Of a DNA stretch of 64,000 bases, positions 8,177 to 16,643 are shown one piece after another. The stretch is from the NCBI GenBank assembly GCA_046729615.1, contig JBKPHA010000029.1:1-64000 (forward strand), written 5' to 3'. Within the stretch, counting starts at the first letter, position 1. Every line of letters starts with the position of its first letter. The DNA is from AC-56 sp046729615 (GTDB lineage: Bacteria; Actinomycetota; Thermoleophilia; Solirubrobacterales; 70-9). The notes beneath the pieces were generated by a model, which had not been told where the DNA came from, did not search any database, and saw only the letters and a program-made list of their open reading frames with translations. The translations under genes were made by a program, and so were the position numbers.

Positions 8177-8902
8177 ATGAGAGCCGCCGAGCTCGACTTG
8201 GACCTGGACGTCTTCGCGGGCCCGTTCGACCTCTTGATGGCGGTCGTGCTGCGCGAAGAAATCTCGCTCGCCGAGGTCTCGCTGGGCGAGATTGTGGTCG
8301 CTTACCTGGAGCACCTGGAGGACTCGGGCGAGCTCGACCTCGACTCAGCGACCGAGTTCCTGGTCCTGATCGCCTCGCTTTTGGAGCTGAAGTCCCGCCT
8401 GCTGCTCCCGGCCGCCGAGGAGCAGCAGCTCGAGCTGGGACCCGAGGAGGCCGCCGACGAGCTCCTGGCCCGGATGCTCGAGTACCGCCGCTACCGAGAG
8501 GCGGCGGCGCACGTGTCCGGCCTCTTCGCCGATGGACGGCGCTACCTATACCGTTCCGCACCGCTGCCGCCGGAGCTTCGCCGAGCCTCGCTGGGCGCGG
8601 CGCGGCAGGCGTATGGGCCGCTCCGGCTCGCGGAGGCGCTAGGGGACCTCCTCCGCGTCCCGCCGGAGCCGGATACAAGCCACATCCGTCCGACGGTCTC
8701 GCTGGAGCGCCGGCTCGACGTGCTTCGCGAGCTTCTGGCTCGCCGCGGACGGTTTGACTTCGACGAGGCCTTCGCCGGCGAGGACCGTCTCACCCAGGCG
8801 GTGACGCTCTTCGCCCTGCTCGAGATGCACAAGCGCGGCGAGGCCACTTGGAACCAGAGCGACCTGTTCGGCCCGATCGAGGTGGAGGTGATGCATGACT
8901 GA
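8177..8902 (+). CDS. scpA: Segregation and condensation protein A
   Basis: The kleisin subunit of the bacterial condensin, which bridges the SMC heads and binds ScpB. The 241-residue sequence has the N-terminal kleisin signature FAGPFDLLMAVVLREEISLAEV, the LLELKSRLLLP helix, a middle region binding ScpB, and a C-terminal winged helix (VTLFALLEMHKRGEATWNQSDLFGPIEV) for the SMC cap site. It overlaps scpB by 8 bp. Its SMC partner is encoded at 48280-50592 and is unusually short. Confidence 0.92.
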   Translation: MRAAELDLDLDVFAGPFDLLMAVVLREEISLAEVSLGEIVVAYLEHLEDSGELDLDSATEFLVLIASLLELKSRLLLPAAEEQQLELGPEEAADELLARMLEYRRYREAAAHVSGLFADGRRYLYRSAPLPPELRRASLGAARQAYGPLRLAEALGDLLRVPPEPDTSHIRPTVSLERRLDVLRELLARRGRFDFDEAFAGEDRLTQAVTLFALLEMHKRGEATWNQSDLFGPIEVEVMHD

Positions 8903-9464
8903 CCTGGAGCGAATCGTCGAGGCGCTCCTGTTCCTCTCGCCGCAGCCCGTGACGACCGCCGGGCTGGCGGAGGCGTGTGACGCGAGCGAGGCGGAGATCG
9001 ACCGCGCCCTCGACGCGCTGGAGGGTGCGCTGACCCAGGGGGCGCGAGGCGTCGTCCTGCGGCACGTCGCCGGCGGGTACACCCTCGCCGCCGATCCGAT
9101 CGCCGAAGACGCCGCGCGGCGCCTGTTGTCCACCCCGCGGACCCCGCCGCTGACCCAGGCTCAGGCGGAGACGCTCGCGATCGTCTCCTACCTGCAGCCG
9201 GTGTCACGCCCGGAGATCGCCCGCATCCGCGGCGTCGCCTCGGAGTCCGCCGTCGCCACCCTCACGGAGCGCGGCCTGATCGAGGAGTCGGGCCGCTCTC
9301 GTTTTGGCGCCATCGTCTATCGCACCACCCCGCTGTTCGAAAAGCTCTTCGGCCTCTCCGGACTCGACCAGCTTCCGGACCCTTCGCGGTTCGATCCCGC
9401 GCCCGAGGACGAGCGCGAGCTCCGCGAGCGGCTGCTGAAGGCGGGCGAACAGCGCGCAAGCTGA
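8895..9464 (+). CDS. scpB: Segregation and condensation protein B
   Basis: A 189-residue tandem winged-helix protein that dimerises and binds the ScpA linker in the SMC-ScpAB complex. It begins LERIVEALLFLSPQPVTTAGLAEA (first winged helix) and has the conserved LTQAQAETLAIVSYLQPVSR segment opening the second. IVYRTTPLFEKLFGLSGLDQLP is the usual C-terminal block. Translation is likely coupled to scpA. Confidence 0.92.
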   Translation: MTDLERIVEALLFLSPQPVTTAGLAEACDASEAEIDRALDALEGALTQGARGVVLRHVAGGYTLAADPIAEDAARRLLSTPRTPPLTQAQAETLAIVSYLQPVSRPEIARIRGVASESAVATLTERGLIEESGRSRFGAIVYRTTPLFEKLFGLSGLDQLPDPSRFDPAPEDERELRERLLKAGEQRAS

Positions 9465-9479
9465 GTAAGCCTCCGGCCC

Positions 9480-10175
9480 ATGCGCCTCGCGAGGTACCTG
9501 GCTCGTTGCGGGGTCGCCTCGCGGCGCCGCGCCGAGGACCTGATCGCCGCGGGTCGTGTGACCGTGGCGGGGGAGAGGGTCACGGATCCCGCGCGCGACG
9601 TTGACATCCAAAGCGGCGTGGCGATCGACGGGCGCGGCGTGCGCCCGGAGCCGCGTGAGGTCTGGATCCTCAACAAGCCCGCCGGCGTGGTCTCCACGGC
9701 CCGGGAGCCGGGCCGGCGGCGGGCGGTGGTCGAGCTCGTCGACTCGACGCGGCGCCTGTATCCCGTCGGCCGGCTCGACGCGGACTCCACAGGGCTGATC
9801 CTGCTGATGAATGATGGCGAGCTCGCAGACCGGCTCACGCACCCGCGCTACGGGATCGAGCGGACCTATAGGGTTCGCCTGGGCCGGCCGGCGACCGAGG
9901 CGCAGCTTCGCCGCCTGCGCCGCGGCGTGGAGCTGGACGACGGGCCGACACGGCCCGCCCGCGTTCGCCGTTCGTCGCCCCGGGTCATAGAGATTACGAT
10001 CGCCGAGGGGCGAAACCGGCAGGTGCGGCGGATGGTCGAGGCGGTCGGCAACGATGTGGTGGCGCTCGAGCGAATCCGCTTCGGACCGCTGCGGCTGGGC
10101 GCGCTGCCGAAGGGAAAGGCGCGGAAGCTGCGCCCGCGGGAGGTGGAGGGGCTCTGGAAGGATGCCCGCCGATGA
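9480..10175 (+). CDS. rluB: 23S rRNA pseudouridine synthase, RluB/RsuA family
   Basis: Converts a uridine in 23S rRNA to pseudouridine. The 231-residue protein has an N-terminal S4 RNA-binding domain (RLARYLARCGVASRRRAEDL, residues 2-21), then a catalytic domain with the Asp of GRLDADSTGLILLMNDGEL and the family block AEGRNRQVRRMVEAVG. It sits after scpAB, the usual scpA-scpB-rluB order of Gram-positive bacteria, and its stop overlaps aroH (ATGA). Confidence 0.9.
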   Translation: MRLARYLARCGVASRRRAEDLIAAGRVTVAGERVTDPARDVDIQSGVAIDGRGVRPEPREVWILNKPAGVVSTAREPGRRRAVVELVDSTRRLYPVGRLDADSTGLILLMNDGELADRLTHPRYGIERTYRVRLGRPATEAQLRRLRRGVELDDGPTRPARVRRSSPRVIEITIAEGRNRQVRRMVEAVGNDVVALERIRFGPLRLGALPKGKARKLRPREVEGLWKDARR

Positions 10176-10543
10176 ACGAGCGACTTTACGCGGTCCGCGG
10201 CGCCACGACCGTCCCCAGCAACGACGTCGACGCGATCCTCGATGCCACCGAGGAGCTCCTGCGCGAGCTCATGACCCGCAACGGGCTCGACCCCGAGCAC
10301 ATCGTGAGCTGCCTGTTCACCGCCACCGACGACCTGAACGCCGAGTTCCCGGCTGTTGCGGCCCGCCGCCTGGGACTCGATCAGGTTCCGCTCCTGTGCA
10401 GTCGCGAGCTCGACGTGCATGGCGCGATGCGCAGCGTGATCCGGGTGATGGTCCACTACTACGCTGGGGATGGCCACGCCCCGGTCCACACCTACCTGGG
10501 TGAGGCCCAGAAGCTGCGCTCGGACCTCGGCGCCGCGCAATGA
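10172..10543 (+). CDS. aroH: Chorismate mutase, AroH (monofunctional) type
   Basis: Rearranges chorismate to prephenate, the branch point to Phe and Tyr. The 123-residue length and sequence match the trimeric Bacillus AroH fold, not the helical AroQ type: AVRGATTVPSNDVDAI at the start with the active-site Arg, FTATDDLNAEFPAVAAR, and LLCSRELDVHGAMRSVIRVM carrying the active-site Cys, Glu and Arg. Coupled to rluB by ATGA and 24 bp before the hisC-like gene. Confidence 0.92.
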   Translation: MNERLYAVRGATTVPSNDVDAILDATEELLRELMTRNGLDPEHIVSCLFTATDDLNAEFPAVAARRLGLDQVPLLCSRELDVHGAMRSVIRVMVHYYAGDGHAPVHTYLGEAQKLRSDLGAAQ

Positions 10544-10567
10544 CGGCACCGGCACAATGAGGACCGG

Positions 10568-11662
10568 ATGACGATCACCTTCGCCCGCAAGCTCGAGCGC
10601 CTGCCGCACTATGAAGCTGGGCTCCACGAGGACGCTGCCCGCGAGGCATTCGGCGCCGAGGACATCGTCAAGCTCGCCTCGAACGAGTCGCCGTGGGGGC
10701 CTCATCCGCACGTCGTCGAGGCGGTCGCCGCTGCGGCGTCGCGGCTGAACCGCTACCCGGATCAGCACGCCAAGCGCCTTCGCCGGCGCATCGCCGAGCG
10801 GTTCGAGCTCGAGCCCGCCCAGGTCGCGGTCGGCAACGGCTCGTGCGAAATCCTCCTTGCGGCTGCGGAGGCGCTCTGCGAGCCGGGCGCCGAGATCGTC
10901 TTCGCCTGGCCGGCGTTCTCGATCTATCCGCACCTGGCCGCCCTCACCGGCGCGCGGGAGATCCGGGTGCCCCTCGCCGACGGCTACGTCCACGACCTGG
11001 ACGCAATGCTGGAGGAGATCACCGCGGCGACACAGGTCATCGTCGTCAACAACCCGAACAATCCGACCGGCACGCACCTGCCGGCGGCGCGCATCGCTGA
11101 ATTCTGCGACCGCGTGCCGCGCCACGTCACGATCGCCATCGACGAGGCATATATCGAGTTCCAGGTGACCGACGACCCCGACGACACGGTCGACCTCCTG
11201 CGCGATTTTTCGAACCTCGTCCTGTTTCGGACCTTCAGCAAGGTCTACGGGCTAGCGGGACTGCGCTGCGGTTACGCGCTCGGTTCAGCGAGGTTTCGCG
11301 CCGCGGTGGACGCCGTGCGCCAGCCGTTCAGCGTCAACGAGCTGGCCCAGGTGGCCGCGGCCGAGGCGATCCTCCACGGCGACGATGTGATGAGCCGCGT
11401 CGAGCGCACGATCGTAGAGCGCGTCTTCGTGGAGGAGGGAGTGCGCGAGCTGGGCTCAAACCCGCCGGACTCGGCGGCGAACTTCTCGTGGGTCCCATTG
11501 GGCGATCGCGACGAGGACGAGGTGATCAGGAGGCTCGGCGAGCGCGGAGTCGTCGTGCGAAGCGGCGCGAGCCTCGGCGGTCCCGGGCATATCCGCGTGA
11601 CCTATGGGAGCCGTCAGGAGAACGAGCGATTCCTCGATGCATTCGCGCACGCGCTTGCGTGA
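10568..11662 (+). CDS. hisC: HisC-family aminotransferase (histidinol-phosphate or aromatic)
   Basis: A 364-residue class I/II PLP enzyme of the HisC group. It shows the substrate loop KLASNESPWGPHP, the NNPNNPTGTHLP motif, IAIDEAYIEF, and the PLP lysine in LFRTFSKVYGLAGLRCGYALG. HisC homologs transfer amino groups to histidinol phosphate and often to phenylpyruvate and hydroxyphenylpyruvate. Its place between aroH and aroF-tyrA-aroA, with no other his genes nearby, suggests aromatic amino acid transamination here, but sequence alone cannot decide. Confidence 0.85.
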   Translation: MTITFARKLERLPHYEAGLHEDAAREAFGAEDIVKLASNESPWGPHPHVVEAVAAAASRLNRYPDQHAKRLRRRIAERFELEPAQVAVGNGSCEILLAAAEALCEPGAEIVFAWPAFSIYPHLAALTGAREIRVPLADGYVHDLDAMLEEITAATQVIVVNNPNNPTGTHLPAARIAEFCDRVPRHVTIAIDEAYIEFQVTDDPDDTVDLLRDFSNLVLFRTFSKVYGLAGLRCGYALGSARFRAAVDAVRQPFSVNELAQVAAAEAILHGDDVMSRVERTIVERVFVEEGVRELGSNPPDSAANFSWVPLGDRDEDEVIRRLGERGVVVRSGASLGGPGHIRVTYGSRQENERFLDAFAHALA

Positions 11663-11673
11663 GCGCTCAGTGG

Positions 11674-11703
11674 TTGGACTATTCCTTCCGCACCTGCTAC
11701 AAA
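11674..11703 (+). promoter_or_regulatory. Candidate promoter for the aroF leader transcript
   Basis: TTGGAC (-35-like) is followed after 18 nt by TACAAA (-10-like, 4 of 6 consensus bases). The -10 ends 9 nt before the leader ATG, so the leader peptide mRNA would be leaderless or nearly so. Confidence 0.4.
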
Positions 11704-11712
11704 ACCCGGTCA

Positions 11713-11799
11713 ATGAACCGCGGCAGCACGTGGGCTCTTCTCACCGCCTCCAAGGGCGCGCGCCCGCGTGCGTGGTTCGACTACTGGCGATTTAGCTAG
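11713..11799 (+). CDS. Aromatic leader peptide of aroF
   Basis: A 28-codon open frame whose last residues are AWFDYWRFS: two Trp, two Phe and one Tyr within the final eight codons, directly before a TAG. All three aromatic amino acids made by the downstream pathway are represented. The stop falls at the first base of a 10-bp stem. This is the arrangement of a ribosome-mediated attenuator: stalling at scarce aromatic codons would change downstream folding. From memory, a leader peptide of this kind (aroR) is described before a DAHP synthase gene in Corynebacterium. No Shine-Dalgarno precedes the ATG. Confidence 0.75.
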   Translation: MNRGSTWALLTASKGARPRAWFDYWRFS

Positions 11800-11871
11800 G
11801 CGTCCGGCCCGGCCGCTTCGGCCCACCTAGCGAAAGAGCTTCCGCCGGACGCCTACCTGCGCCCCTTCGCT
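11799..11871 (+). promoter_or_regulatory. Attenuator stems upstream of aroF
   Basis: GGCGTCCGGC (11799-11808) pairs perfectly with GCCGGACGCC (11844-11853). Inside lies a GCCG-CTTC-GGC hairpin. AGCGAA (11829-11834), within the loop of the long stem, can instead pair with TTCGCT (11866-11871), so mutually exclusive folds are possible. A ribosome at the leader stop codon would cover the left arm of the long stem. No T-run follows, so termination would be unusual or control could be at aroF translation. Confidence 0.55.
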
Positions 11872-11932
11872 GGCACCGTGAACCGATTTCCAAACAACTT
11901 CGAACCGAGACTCTGAAAGGCTTATTGGAACC

Positions 11933-12958
11933 ATGATGATCGTGATGAAAGAGGGGGCGACGCAGGAGCAGATCCAGGCGGTCGTTGGTCGCGTCGAGTC
12001 CGTCGGTTGCTCCGCTCACGTCTCCCAGGGCGAGCTCCTCACCGTCATCGGCGCCATCGGCGACCGCGATCGCGTCGCGGCGCTCGGCCTCGAGGGCGCC
12101 CCCGGCGTCGACCACCTGGTGCCGATCCTCAAGCCGTACAAGCTGGCCTCGGCTCAGTTCCGCAAGGGCGAACCGACGGTCATCGACGTCGACGGAAGAA
12201 AGGTCGGCGGCGAGCACTTCGCGCTGATCGCGGGGCCGTGCACGGTCGAGAGCCGCGACCAGACCCTCGAGGTGGCGCGAGTCGTCGCCGACAACGGCGC
12301 GGCGATGCTCCGCGGCGGCGCGTACAAGCCGCGAACCTCGCCCTACTCATTCCAGGGTCTCGGGGTGGAGGGGCTGCGGCTACTTGAGGAGGCGCGGACC
12401 GAAACGGGACTGCCGATCGTCACCGAGCTCATGGACGTGCGGGACGTGGCGGACGTGGCCGAGGTCGCCGACGTGATCCAGATCGGCGCGCGCAACATGC
12501 AGAACTACTCGCTGCTGTCCGAGGCGGGGCGCACGGGGCTGCCCGTGCTGCTGAAGCGCGGCCTCTCCTCGCCCCTCGAGGAGCTGCTGATGGCCGCGGA
12601 GTACATCCTCAAGGAGGGCAACGAGAAGGTGATGCTGTGCGAGCGCGGCATCCGGACGTTCGAGACCGCCTACCGGTTCACGCTCGACCTGCTCGCGGTT
12701 CCAGCGCTGCGTGAGCTGACCCACCTGCCGATCGTCGTCGACCCGTCGCACGCCGCGGGCCGCCGCGCCTGGGTCGGGCCGATGTCGCTGGCCGCCGCCG
12801 CGGCGGGAGCCGACGGCATCATCGTCGAGGTCCACAATGAGCCGGACGAGGCGATCTGCGACGGTCCGCAGGCGCTTGCGACCGAGGCCTTCGCCGATTA
12901 CGCCGAGCAGCTTCGCCGCGTTGCCGAGGTGGCGGGCAAGCTGCTCGCGACGGTCTAA
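11933..12958 (+). CDS. aroF: 3-deoxy-7-phosphoheptulonate (DAHP) synthase, class I-beta
   Basis: First step of the shikimate pathway: PEP plus erythrose 4-phosphate to DAHP. The 341-residue protein has an N-terminal ferredoxin-like regulatory domain (residues 1-70, MIVMKEGATQEQIQAVV) as in Thermotoga-type enzymes, then a TIM barrel with LIAGPCTVESRDQ, RGGAYKPRTSPYSFQGLG, IGARNMQNYSLL, LLKRGLSSPLEE and IVVDPSHAAGRR. The domain usually gives feedback control by Tyr or Phe. It starts ATGATG 134 bp after the leader peptide stop and heads aroF-tyrA-aroA, so attenuation would set the level of the whole block. Confidence 0.95.
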   Translation: MMIVMKEGATQEQIQAVVGRVESVGCSAHVSQGELLTVIGAIGDRDRVAALGLEGAPGVDHLVPILKPYKLASAQFRKGEPTVIDVDGRKVGGEHFALIAGPCTVESRDQTLEVARVVADNGAAMLRGGAYKPRTSPYSFQGLGVEGLRLLEEARTETGLPIVTELMDVRDVADVAEVADVIQIGARNMQNYSLLSEAGRTGLPVLLKRGLSSPLEELLMAAEYILKEGNEKVMLCERGIRTFETAYRFTLDLLAVPALRELTHLPIVVDPSHAAGRRAWVGPMSLAAAAAGADGIIVEVHNEPDEAICDGPQALATEAFADYAEQLRRVAEVAGKLLATV

Positions 12959-12962
12959 GCCC

Positions 12963-12968
12963 TAGCCT
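12963..12968 (+). promoter_or_regulatory. Candidate -10 box (TAGCCT) before tyrA
   Basis: A TANNNT hexamer 12 nt before the tyrA GTG, just after the aroF stop. It may allow extra transcription of tyrA-aroA independent of the aroF attenuator. Confidence 0.3.
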
Positions 12969-12980
12969 CGGGGGCCGGCG

Positions 12981-14066
12981 GTGCGCATCGCGGTCCTGGG
13001 CGTCGGGCTGATCGGAGGCTCGATCGGCCTGGCCGCGAAGCGGGGGCTCGGCGCCGAGGTTGCGGGATTCGATGCCTGCGCCGCGAACGCGCGGCGCGGC
13101 GTGCAGCTCGGCGCGCTCGACCGCGCCGCCGACTCGATTCCGCAAGCGGTCGAGGGAGCGGAGGTCGTCTTCTGCGCGGGACCGGTGAGGGCGCTGGTTG
13201 GCATGGTCGTCGACGCGCTCAATGCCACCCGCCCCGAGACGGTCGTCACCGATGTCGGCTCGACCAAGGGCGGGTTGGTGGCCGGCCTGCCGCGTGACGA
13301 GCGGCTCGAGCGCTTCGTCGGCGGCCACCCGCTGGCGGGCGCGGAGAGCGCCGGCGTCGAGAACGCTCGCGACGACCTCTTCGAGGGCGCGCGCTGGTAC
13401 CTCACCCCGACCGAGCGCTCGAGCGGCATGCTGTATGACCGCCTGCAGCGGGTTATCGCCGACCTCGGAGCCCGGCCGCAGGCTATTGACTCCGAGACCC
13501 ACGACCGGCTGATGGCGACGGTGAGCCACCTGCCGCACGTGATCGCCAATGTGCTCGTCCAGCAGGCCGCGGCCGCGGCGACGGAGGAGTCCGAGCGCCT
13601 GCCCGGGGTGGGCCCGAGCTTCCGCGATACGACGCGGGTCGCCGGCGCGAACCCGGCGATCTGGGCTGACATCTTCGCCACGAACAGCGAGGCGGTGGCC
13701 CGGGAGATCGACGCCGCCGCCGGCCGGCTGCGCGAGGCAGCGGAGATCATCCGCTCCGGCGACTCCCATCGCGTCGCCGCGTGGCACCAAGGCGCCCGTG
13801 AGGACCGCCGCCGGCTGCTCGAGGCCGACCTCGTCGGCGGCGAGCTCTACGAGCTGCGCCTGAGCGTGGAGAACAGGCCCGGGACCGTCGCCGAGATCGC
13901 CCTCGCGCTGGGCCGCGCCGGCGTCAACATCGAGGACATGGCGCTCTACCCGGCGCCGGACATGCGAACGGGAGCCGTCTCGCTGTGGGTCGCGGGCGAG
14001 CAGGAGGCCCAGCGAGGTGCCGAAATCGTGCGCGACCTCGGCCACGCGGTCTCGGTTTCGACATGA
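12981..14066 (+). CDS. tyrA: Prephenate dehydrogenase with C-terminal ACT domain
   Basis: Oxidatively decarboxylates prephenate to 4-hydroxyphenylpyruvate for tyrosine. The 361-residue protein begins with the NAD-binding motif IAVLGVGLIGGSIGLAAKRG, then TDVGSTKGGLV, the GGHPLAGAE block and the LPHVIANVL helix of the dimer domain. Residues from about 286 form an ACT domain (LRLSVENRPGTVAEIALALG), which in this family usually gives feedback inhibition by tyrosine. GTG start; its stop overlaps aroA (ATGA). Confidence 0.93.
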   Translation: MRIAVLGVGLIGGSIGLAAKRGLGAEVAGFDACAANARRGVQLGALDRAADSIPQAVEGAEVVFCAGPVRALVGMVVDALNATRPETVVTDVGSTKGGLVAGLPRDERLERFVGGHPLAGAESAGVENARDDLFEGARWYLTPTERSSGMLYDRLQRVIADLGARPQAIDSETHDRLMATVSHLPHVIANVLVQQAAAAATEESERLPGVGPSFRDTTRVAGANPAIWADIFATNSEAVAREIDAAAGRLREAAEIIRSGDSHRVAAWHQGAREDRRRLLEADLVGGELYELRLSVENRPGTVAEIALALGRAGVNIEDMALYPAPDMRTGAVSLWVAGEQEAQRGAEIVRDLGHAVSVST

Positions 14067-15418
14067 CGCGCTTCGCCCCGTCCGGCCCGCTGCGGGGTGA
14101 GCATTGCCCCCCGCCGGACAAGTCGATCAGCCACCGCGCCGCGCTCATCGGCGCGATGACCGACGGGCCGGTGGAGATCTCCGGGTACCTCGACGCGGCC
14201 GACACCCGCTCGACGCTCCGCGCCCTACGGACGGTCGGGGCGGAGGTAGAGGAGCCGGGCGCGTCGGCGGGGCCCGGCGGGATCGACGTGCGCGTGCATG
14301 GGATCGGCCTGCGCGGCCCGGGCAGGCGATTCGCGGCGGCGGGCGCGCCCGTGGCGATCGACGTCGGCAATGCCGGCACCCTGATGCGGCTCCTCCCGGG
14401 CTGGCTCGCTGGACAGGGGAGGGGGAGGTGGGTCCTCGACGGCGACCAGTCGATCCGCCGCCGCCCCGTCGACCGGGTCGCCGAGCCGCTGCGCCAGATG
14501 GGCGCGGCGGTGGACTGCCGCGACGAAAGACTGCCGCCGGTGGAGGTCCAGGGGGCCGAGCTCACCGGCATCCCGTACCGGATGCCGGTCGCGAGCGCCC
14601 AGGTGAAGTCGTGTGTCCTGCTGGCGGGGTTGCTCGCCGATGGCGAGACGAATGTCACCGAGCCTGCGTCGACCCGCGACCACACCGAGCGACTGCTCGC
14701 CGCGTGGGGGGCGCAAGTCGCGAGCGAGGATCTTCGGACGATTCCCACGGTGGGGAGTGGCCCGGCCCGCCGCGTCACAGTCCGGCCGGCCGAGCGCCTG
14801 ACCGGCGCGCCCGTGGAAGTCCCCGGCGACTTCTCCTCGGCGGCGTTCATGCTCGTCGCGGCGGCGATTGTCCCCGGAAGCCGGGTGCGGACCACCGGGG
14901 TCGGTCTGAACCCGACGCGGATCGGCCTGCTGGGGATCCTGAACCGGATGGGGGCGCCGATCGAGGTCGACGAGCGACCGGAGAGCATCGAGCCGACCGG
15001 CGCGATCCTGGCCCGCCACGGACCGCTCGAAGCGGCGCGCGTCCACGCCGAGGAGGTGCCGCTGGCGATCGACGAACTCCCGCTGGTGGCGCTGCTCGGC
15101 TGCTTCGCGGAGGGCACGACGGTGGTCTCAGGCGCCGAGGAGCTGCGCCACAAGGAATCCGACCGGATCGCGGCCGTCGTGGACGGCCTGAGAGTCCTAG
15201 GCGCCGAGATCGAGGCAACGGAGGACGGCTTCGCGGTCACCGGCACCGGCGAGTTGCGGGGGGGACAGCTGCGAGCTCACGGCGACCACCGGCTCGCGAT
15301 GCTTGGCGCCATCGCGGGACTCGCGTCGAAGCAGGGCGTGGAGGTCGAGGGGATGGAGGCGGCGGCCGTCAGCTACCCGGGCTTCGAGCGGGACCTGCGG
15401 GCGCTCGGTGCGGCCTAA
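14063..15418 (+). CDS. aroA: 3-phosphoshikimate 1-carboxyvinyltransferase (EPSP synthase)
   Basis: Joins shikimate 3-phosphate and PEP to EPSP. The 451-residue protein has PPDKSISHRAALIGAMTDGP, the PEP-binding loop VGNAGTLMRLLPGWL, SAQVKSCVLLAGL, PGDFSSAAFML and the LRHKESDRIAAV motif. The second motif reads GNAGTLMR, as in class II enzymes, instead of GNAGTAMR. The start used is the ATG overlapping the tyrA stop; the frame is open further upstream inside tyrA. The last four bases overlap the convergent cupin gene. Confidence 0.93.
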   Translation: MTRFAPSGPLRGEHCPPPDKSISHRAALIGAMTDGPVEISGYLDAADTRSTLRALRTVGAEVEEPGASAGPGGIDVRVHGIGLRGPGRRFAAAGAPVAIDVGNAGTLMRLLPGWLAGQGRGRWVLDGDQSIRRRPVDRVAEPLRQMGAAVDCRDERLPPVEVQGAELTGIPYRMPVASAQVKSCVLLAGLLADGETNVTEPASTRDHTERLLAAWGAQVASEDLRTIPTVGSGPARRVTVRPAERLTGAPVEVPGDFSSAAFMLVAAAIVPGSRVRTTGVGLNPTRIGLLGILNRMGAPIEVDERPESIEPTGAILARHGPLEAARVHAEEVPLAIDELPLVALLGCFAEGTTVVSGAEELRHKESDRIAAVVDGLRVLGAEIEATEDGFAVTGTGELRGGQLRAHGDHRLAMLGAIAGLASKQGVEVEGMEAAAVSYPGFERDLRALGAA

Positions 15419-15741
15419 CGCTGGCTCGGATGCCCCTCGCCCGGCCACGGGGAGAGGAGGAGCAGTAGCCGGGCGTCGTCGGACGCGCGGACCTCGCGGC
15501 GCTCGTTCGGGTTGAACTCGGCGAGCAGGCCGGTCCCGCCGGTGACCGAATCGCCGCCCGAGTCCTCGATCTCGATCGAGCCGCTCACCACGAGCAGCCA
15601 CGCGCGCTCGTGGACCTGGTGCTCTTGGAGGCGCTCGCCGGCGGGCAGGTTGATCACGATGGCCCTTCCCTCCCGCTCCGAGTCGAGCACTGAGGGATTA
15701 TGCGGCTGCACGTCGAGCGTCGCCAGATCCCAGCTCCGCAT
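15415..15741 (-). CDS. Small cupin-domain protein
   Basis: A 108-residue single-domain cupin. The motif 1 region is INLPAGERLQEHQVHERAWLLVVSG, with the spacing HQVHE, and motif 2 is weaker (ANPNERREVRA-like FNPNERREVRASDDARLLLLL). It may bind a small molecule or metal; the ligand is unknown. It converges on aroA and diverges from cmk across only 32 bp, so its promoter must overlap that of cmk. Confidence 0.7.
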   Translation of the reverse strand: MRSWDLATLDVQPHNPSVLDSEREGRAIVINLPAGERLQEHQVHERAWLLVVSGSIEIEDSGGDSVTGGTGLLAEFNPNERREVRASDDARLLLLLSPWPGEGHPSQR

Positions 15742-15755
15742 GGTGGGCGCAACTC

Positions 15756-15761
15756 TATCCT
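15756..15761 (+). promoter_or_regulatory. Candidate -10 box (TATCCT) for cmk
   Basis: TATCCT ends 12 nt before the cmk ATG in the 32-bp divergent gap with the cupin gene. No Shine-Dalgarno is evident. Confidence 0.4.
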
Positions 15762-15773
15762 CAGCGGCCGATC

Positions 15774-16418
15774 ATGGTCATCGCGATCGACGGCCCAGCG
15801 GGCGCCGGAAAGTCGACCGTCGCGAGAGGGGTGGCGGACGCTCTGGGCTTCACCTACCTCGACTCCGGCGCCATGTACAGATGCGTCGCTTTGGCCGCGC
15901 TGCGTGCGGGCGTGGACGTCGACCACGGACGGGCGGTGGGCGAGCTCGCGAGCGCAATCCGGATCGAGCCGGCGGACGGGCGCGTGCTGCTGGACGGCGA
16001 GGACGTCACGCAGGCGATCCGCGCGCCCGAGGTCACAGCGGCCGCGTCGCGAGTGTCCGTTCATCCGGCGGTGCGTCAGGCGATGGTCGCGCGGCAGCGT
16101 GCCCTGATCGAGTCCGGCGACTACGTCGCGGAGGGTCGCGACATCGGCACCGTGGTCAGCCCGGACGCTCCGCTCAAGGTCTTCCTGACCGCCTCGCCCG
16201 AGGAGCGGGCATGGCGCCGCGCCGCCGAGACGGGGGAGGAGTTCGACGACGTGCTTGCGGCGCACTCGGGGCGAGACGCCCGGGACCGCGAGCGCGAGCA
16301 TGGCGCACTGCGGCCGGCGAGCGACTCGGTCGAGATCGACACGACCGGTCTCGAAGTCGGCGAGGCCACGTCGCGCGTCGTCGCACTCGCGCGCGAGCGC
16401 GGGCTGGTAGAGCGGTGA
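15774..16418 (+). CDS. cmk: Cytidylate kinase
   Basis: Phosphorylates CMP and dCMP. The 214-residue protein has the P-loop IDGPAGAGKSTVARGVA (residues 5-21), LDSGAMYRCVALAAL, a substrate-binding RIEPADGRVLLDGEDVTQAIR segment and YVAEGRDIGTVVSPDAPLKVFLTASPEERAWRR split over the lid region. The neighbour is der, the common cmk-der pairing, here separated by a repeat element. Confidence 0.93.
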   Translation: MVIAIDGPAGAGKSTVARGVADALGFTYLDSGAMYRCVALAALRAGVDVDHGRAVGELASAIRIEPADGRVLLDGEDVTQAIRAPEVTAAASRVSVHPAVRQAMVARQRALIESGDYVAEGRDIGTVVSPDAPLKVFLTASPEERAWRRAAETGEEFDDVLAAHSGRDARDREREHGALRPASDSVEIDTTGLEVGEATSRVVALARERGLVER

Positions 16419-16643
16419 CTCCTCCCACGACAGCACACCTCACCCGCCTGCAAACCTTCACCAGCCGGCGCGGCGCCTCCGGCGCCGACGGCATCCATGC
16501 CTACTCGCTCGCGCACCTTTCAGGTGCGCCACGCTCACTGCGTCCTTGCCTGACTCGGGACGCGGGCTATCGCCTGCGCCACCGTTCGCCATCCATGGCT
16601 CACTGGCCGGCTGAGGCGCACTGCCGCGGAAGGAGGCACCGCT
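16411..16643 (+). repeat. Intergenic repeat element, copy A (divergent, forward)
   Basis: This copy shares its core with the copies at 27411-27602 and 45710-45904: GGCGCC-TCC-GGCGCC, GACGGCATCCATGCCT, CTCGCTCGCG, then CTGCGTCCTTGCCTG. The stem GCGCACCTTTCAGGTGCGC replaces the different but equally complementary stem of copy C. The left end (AGCGGTGA) includes the cmk stop. The right end, GGAGGCACCGCTG, directly abuts the der GTG and supplies its ribosome binding site. The distal part is longer than in copy B. Confidence 0.7.
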
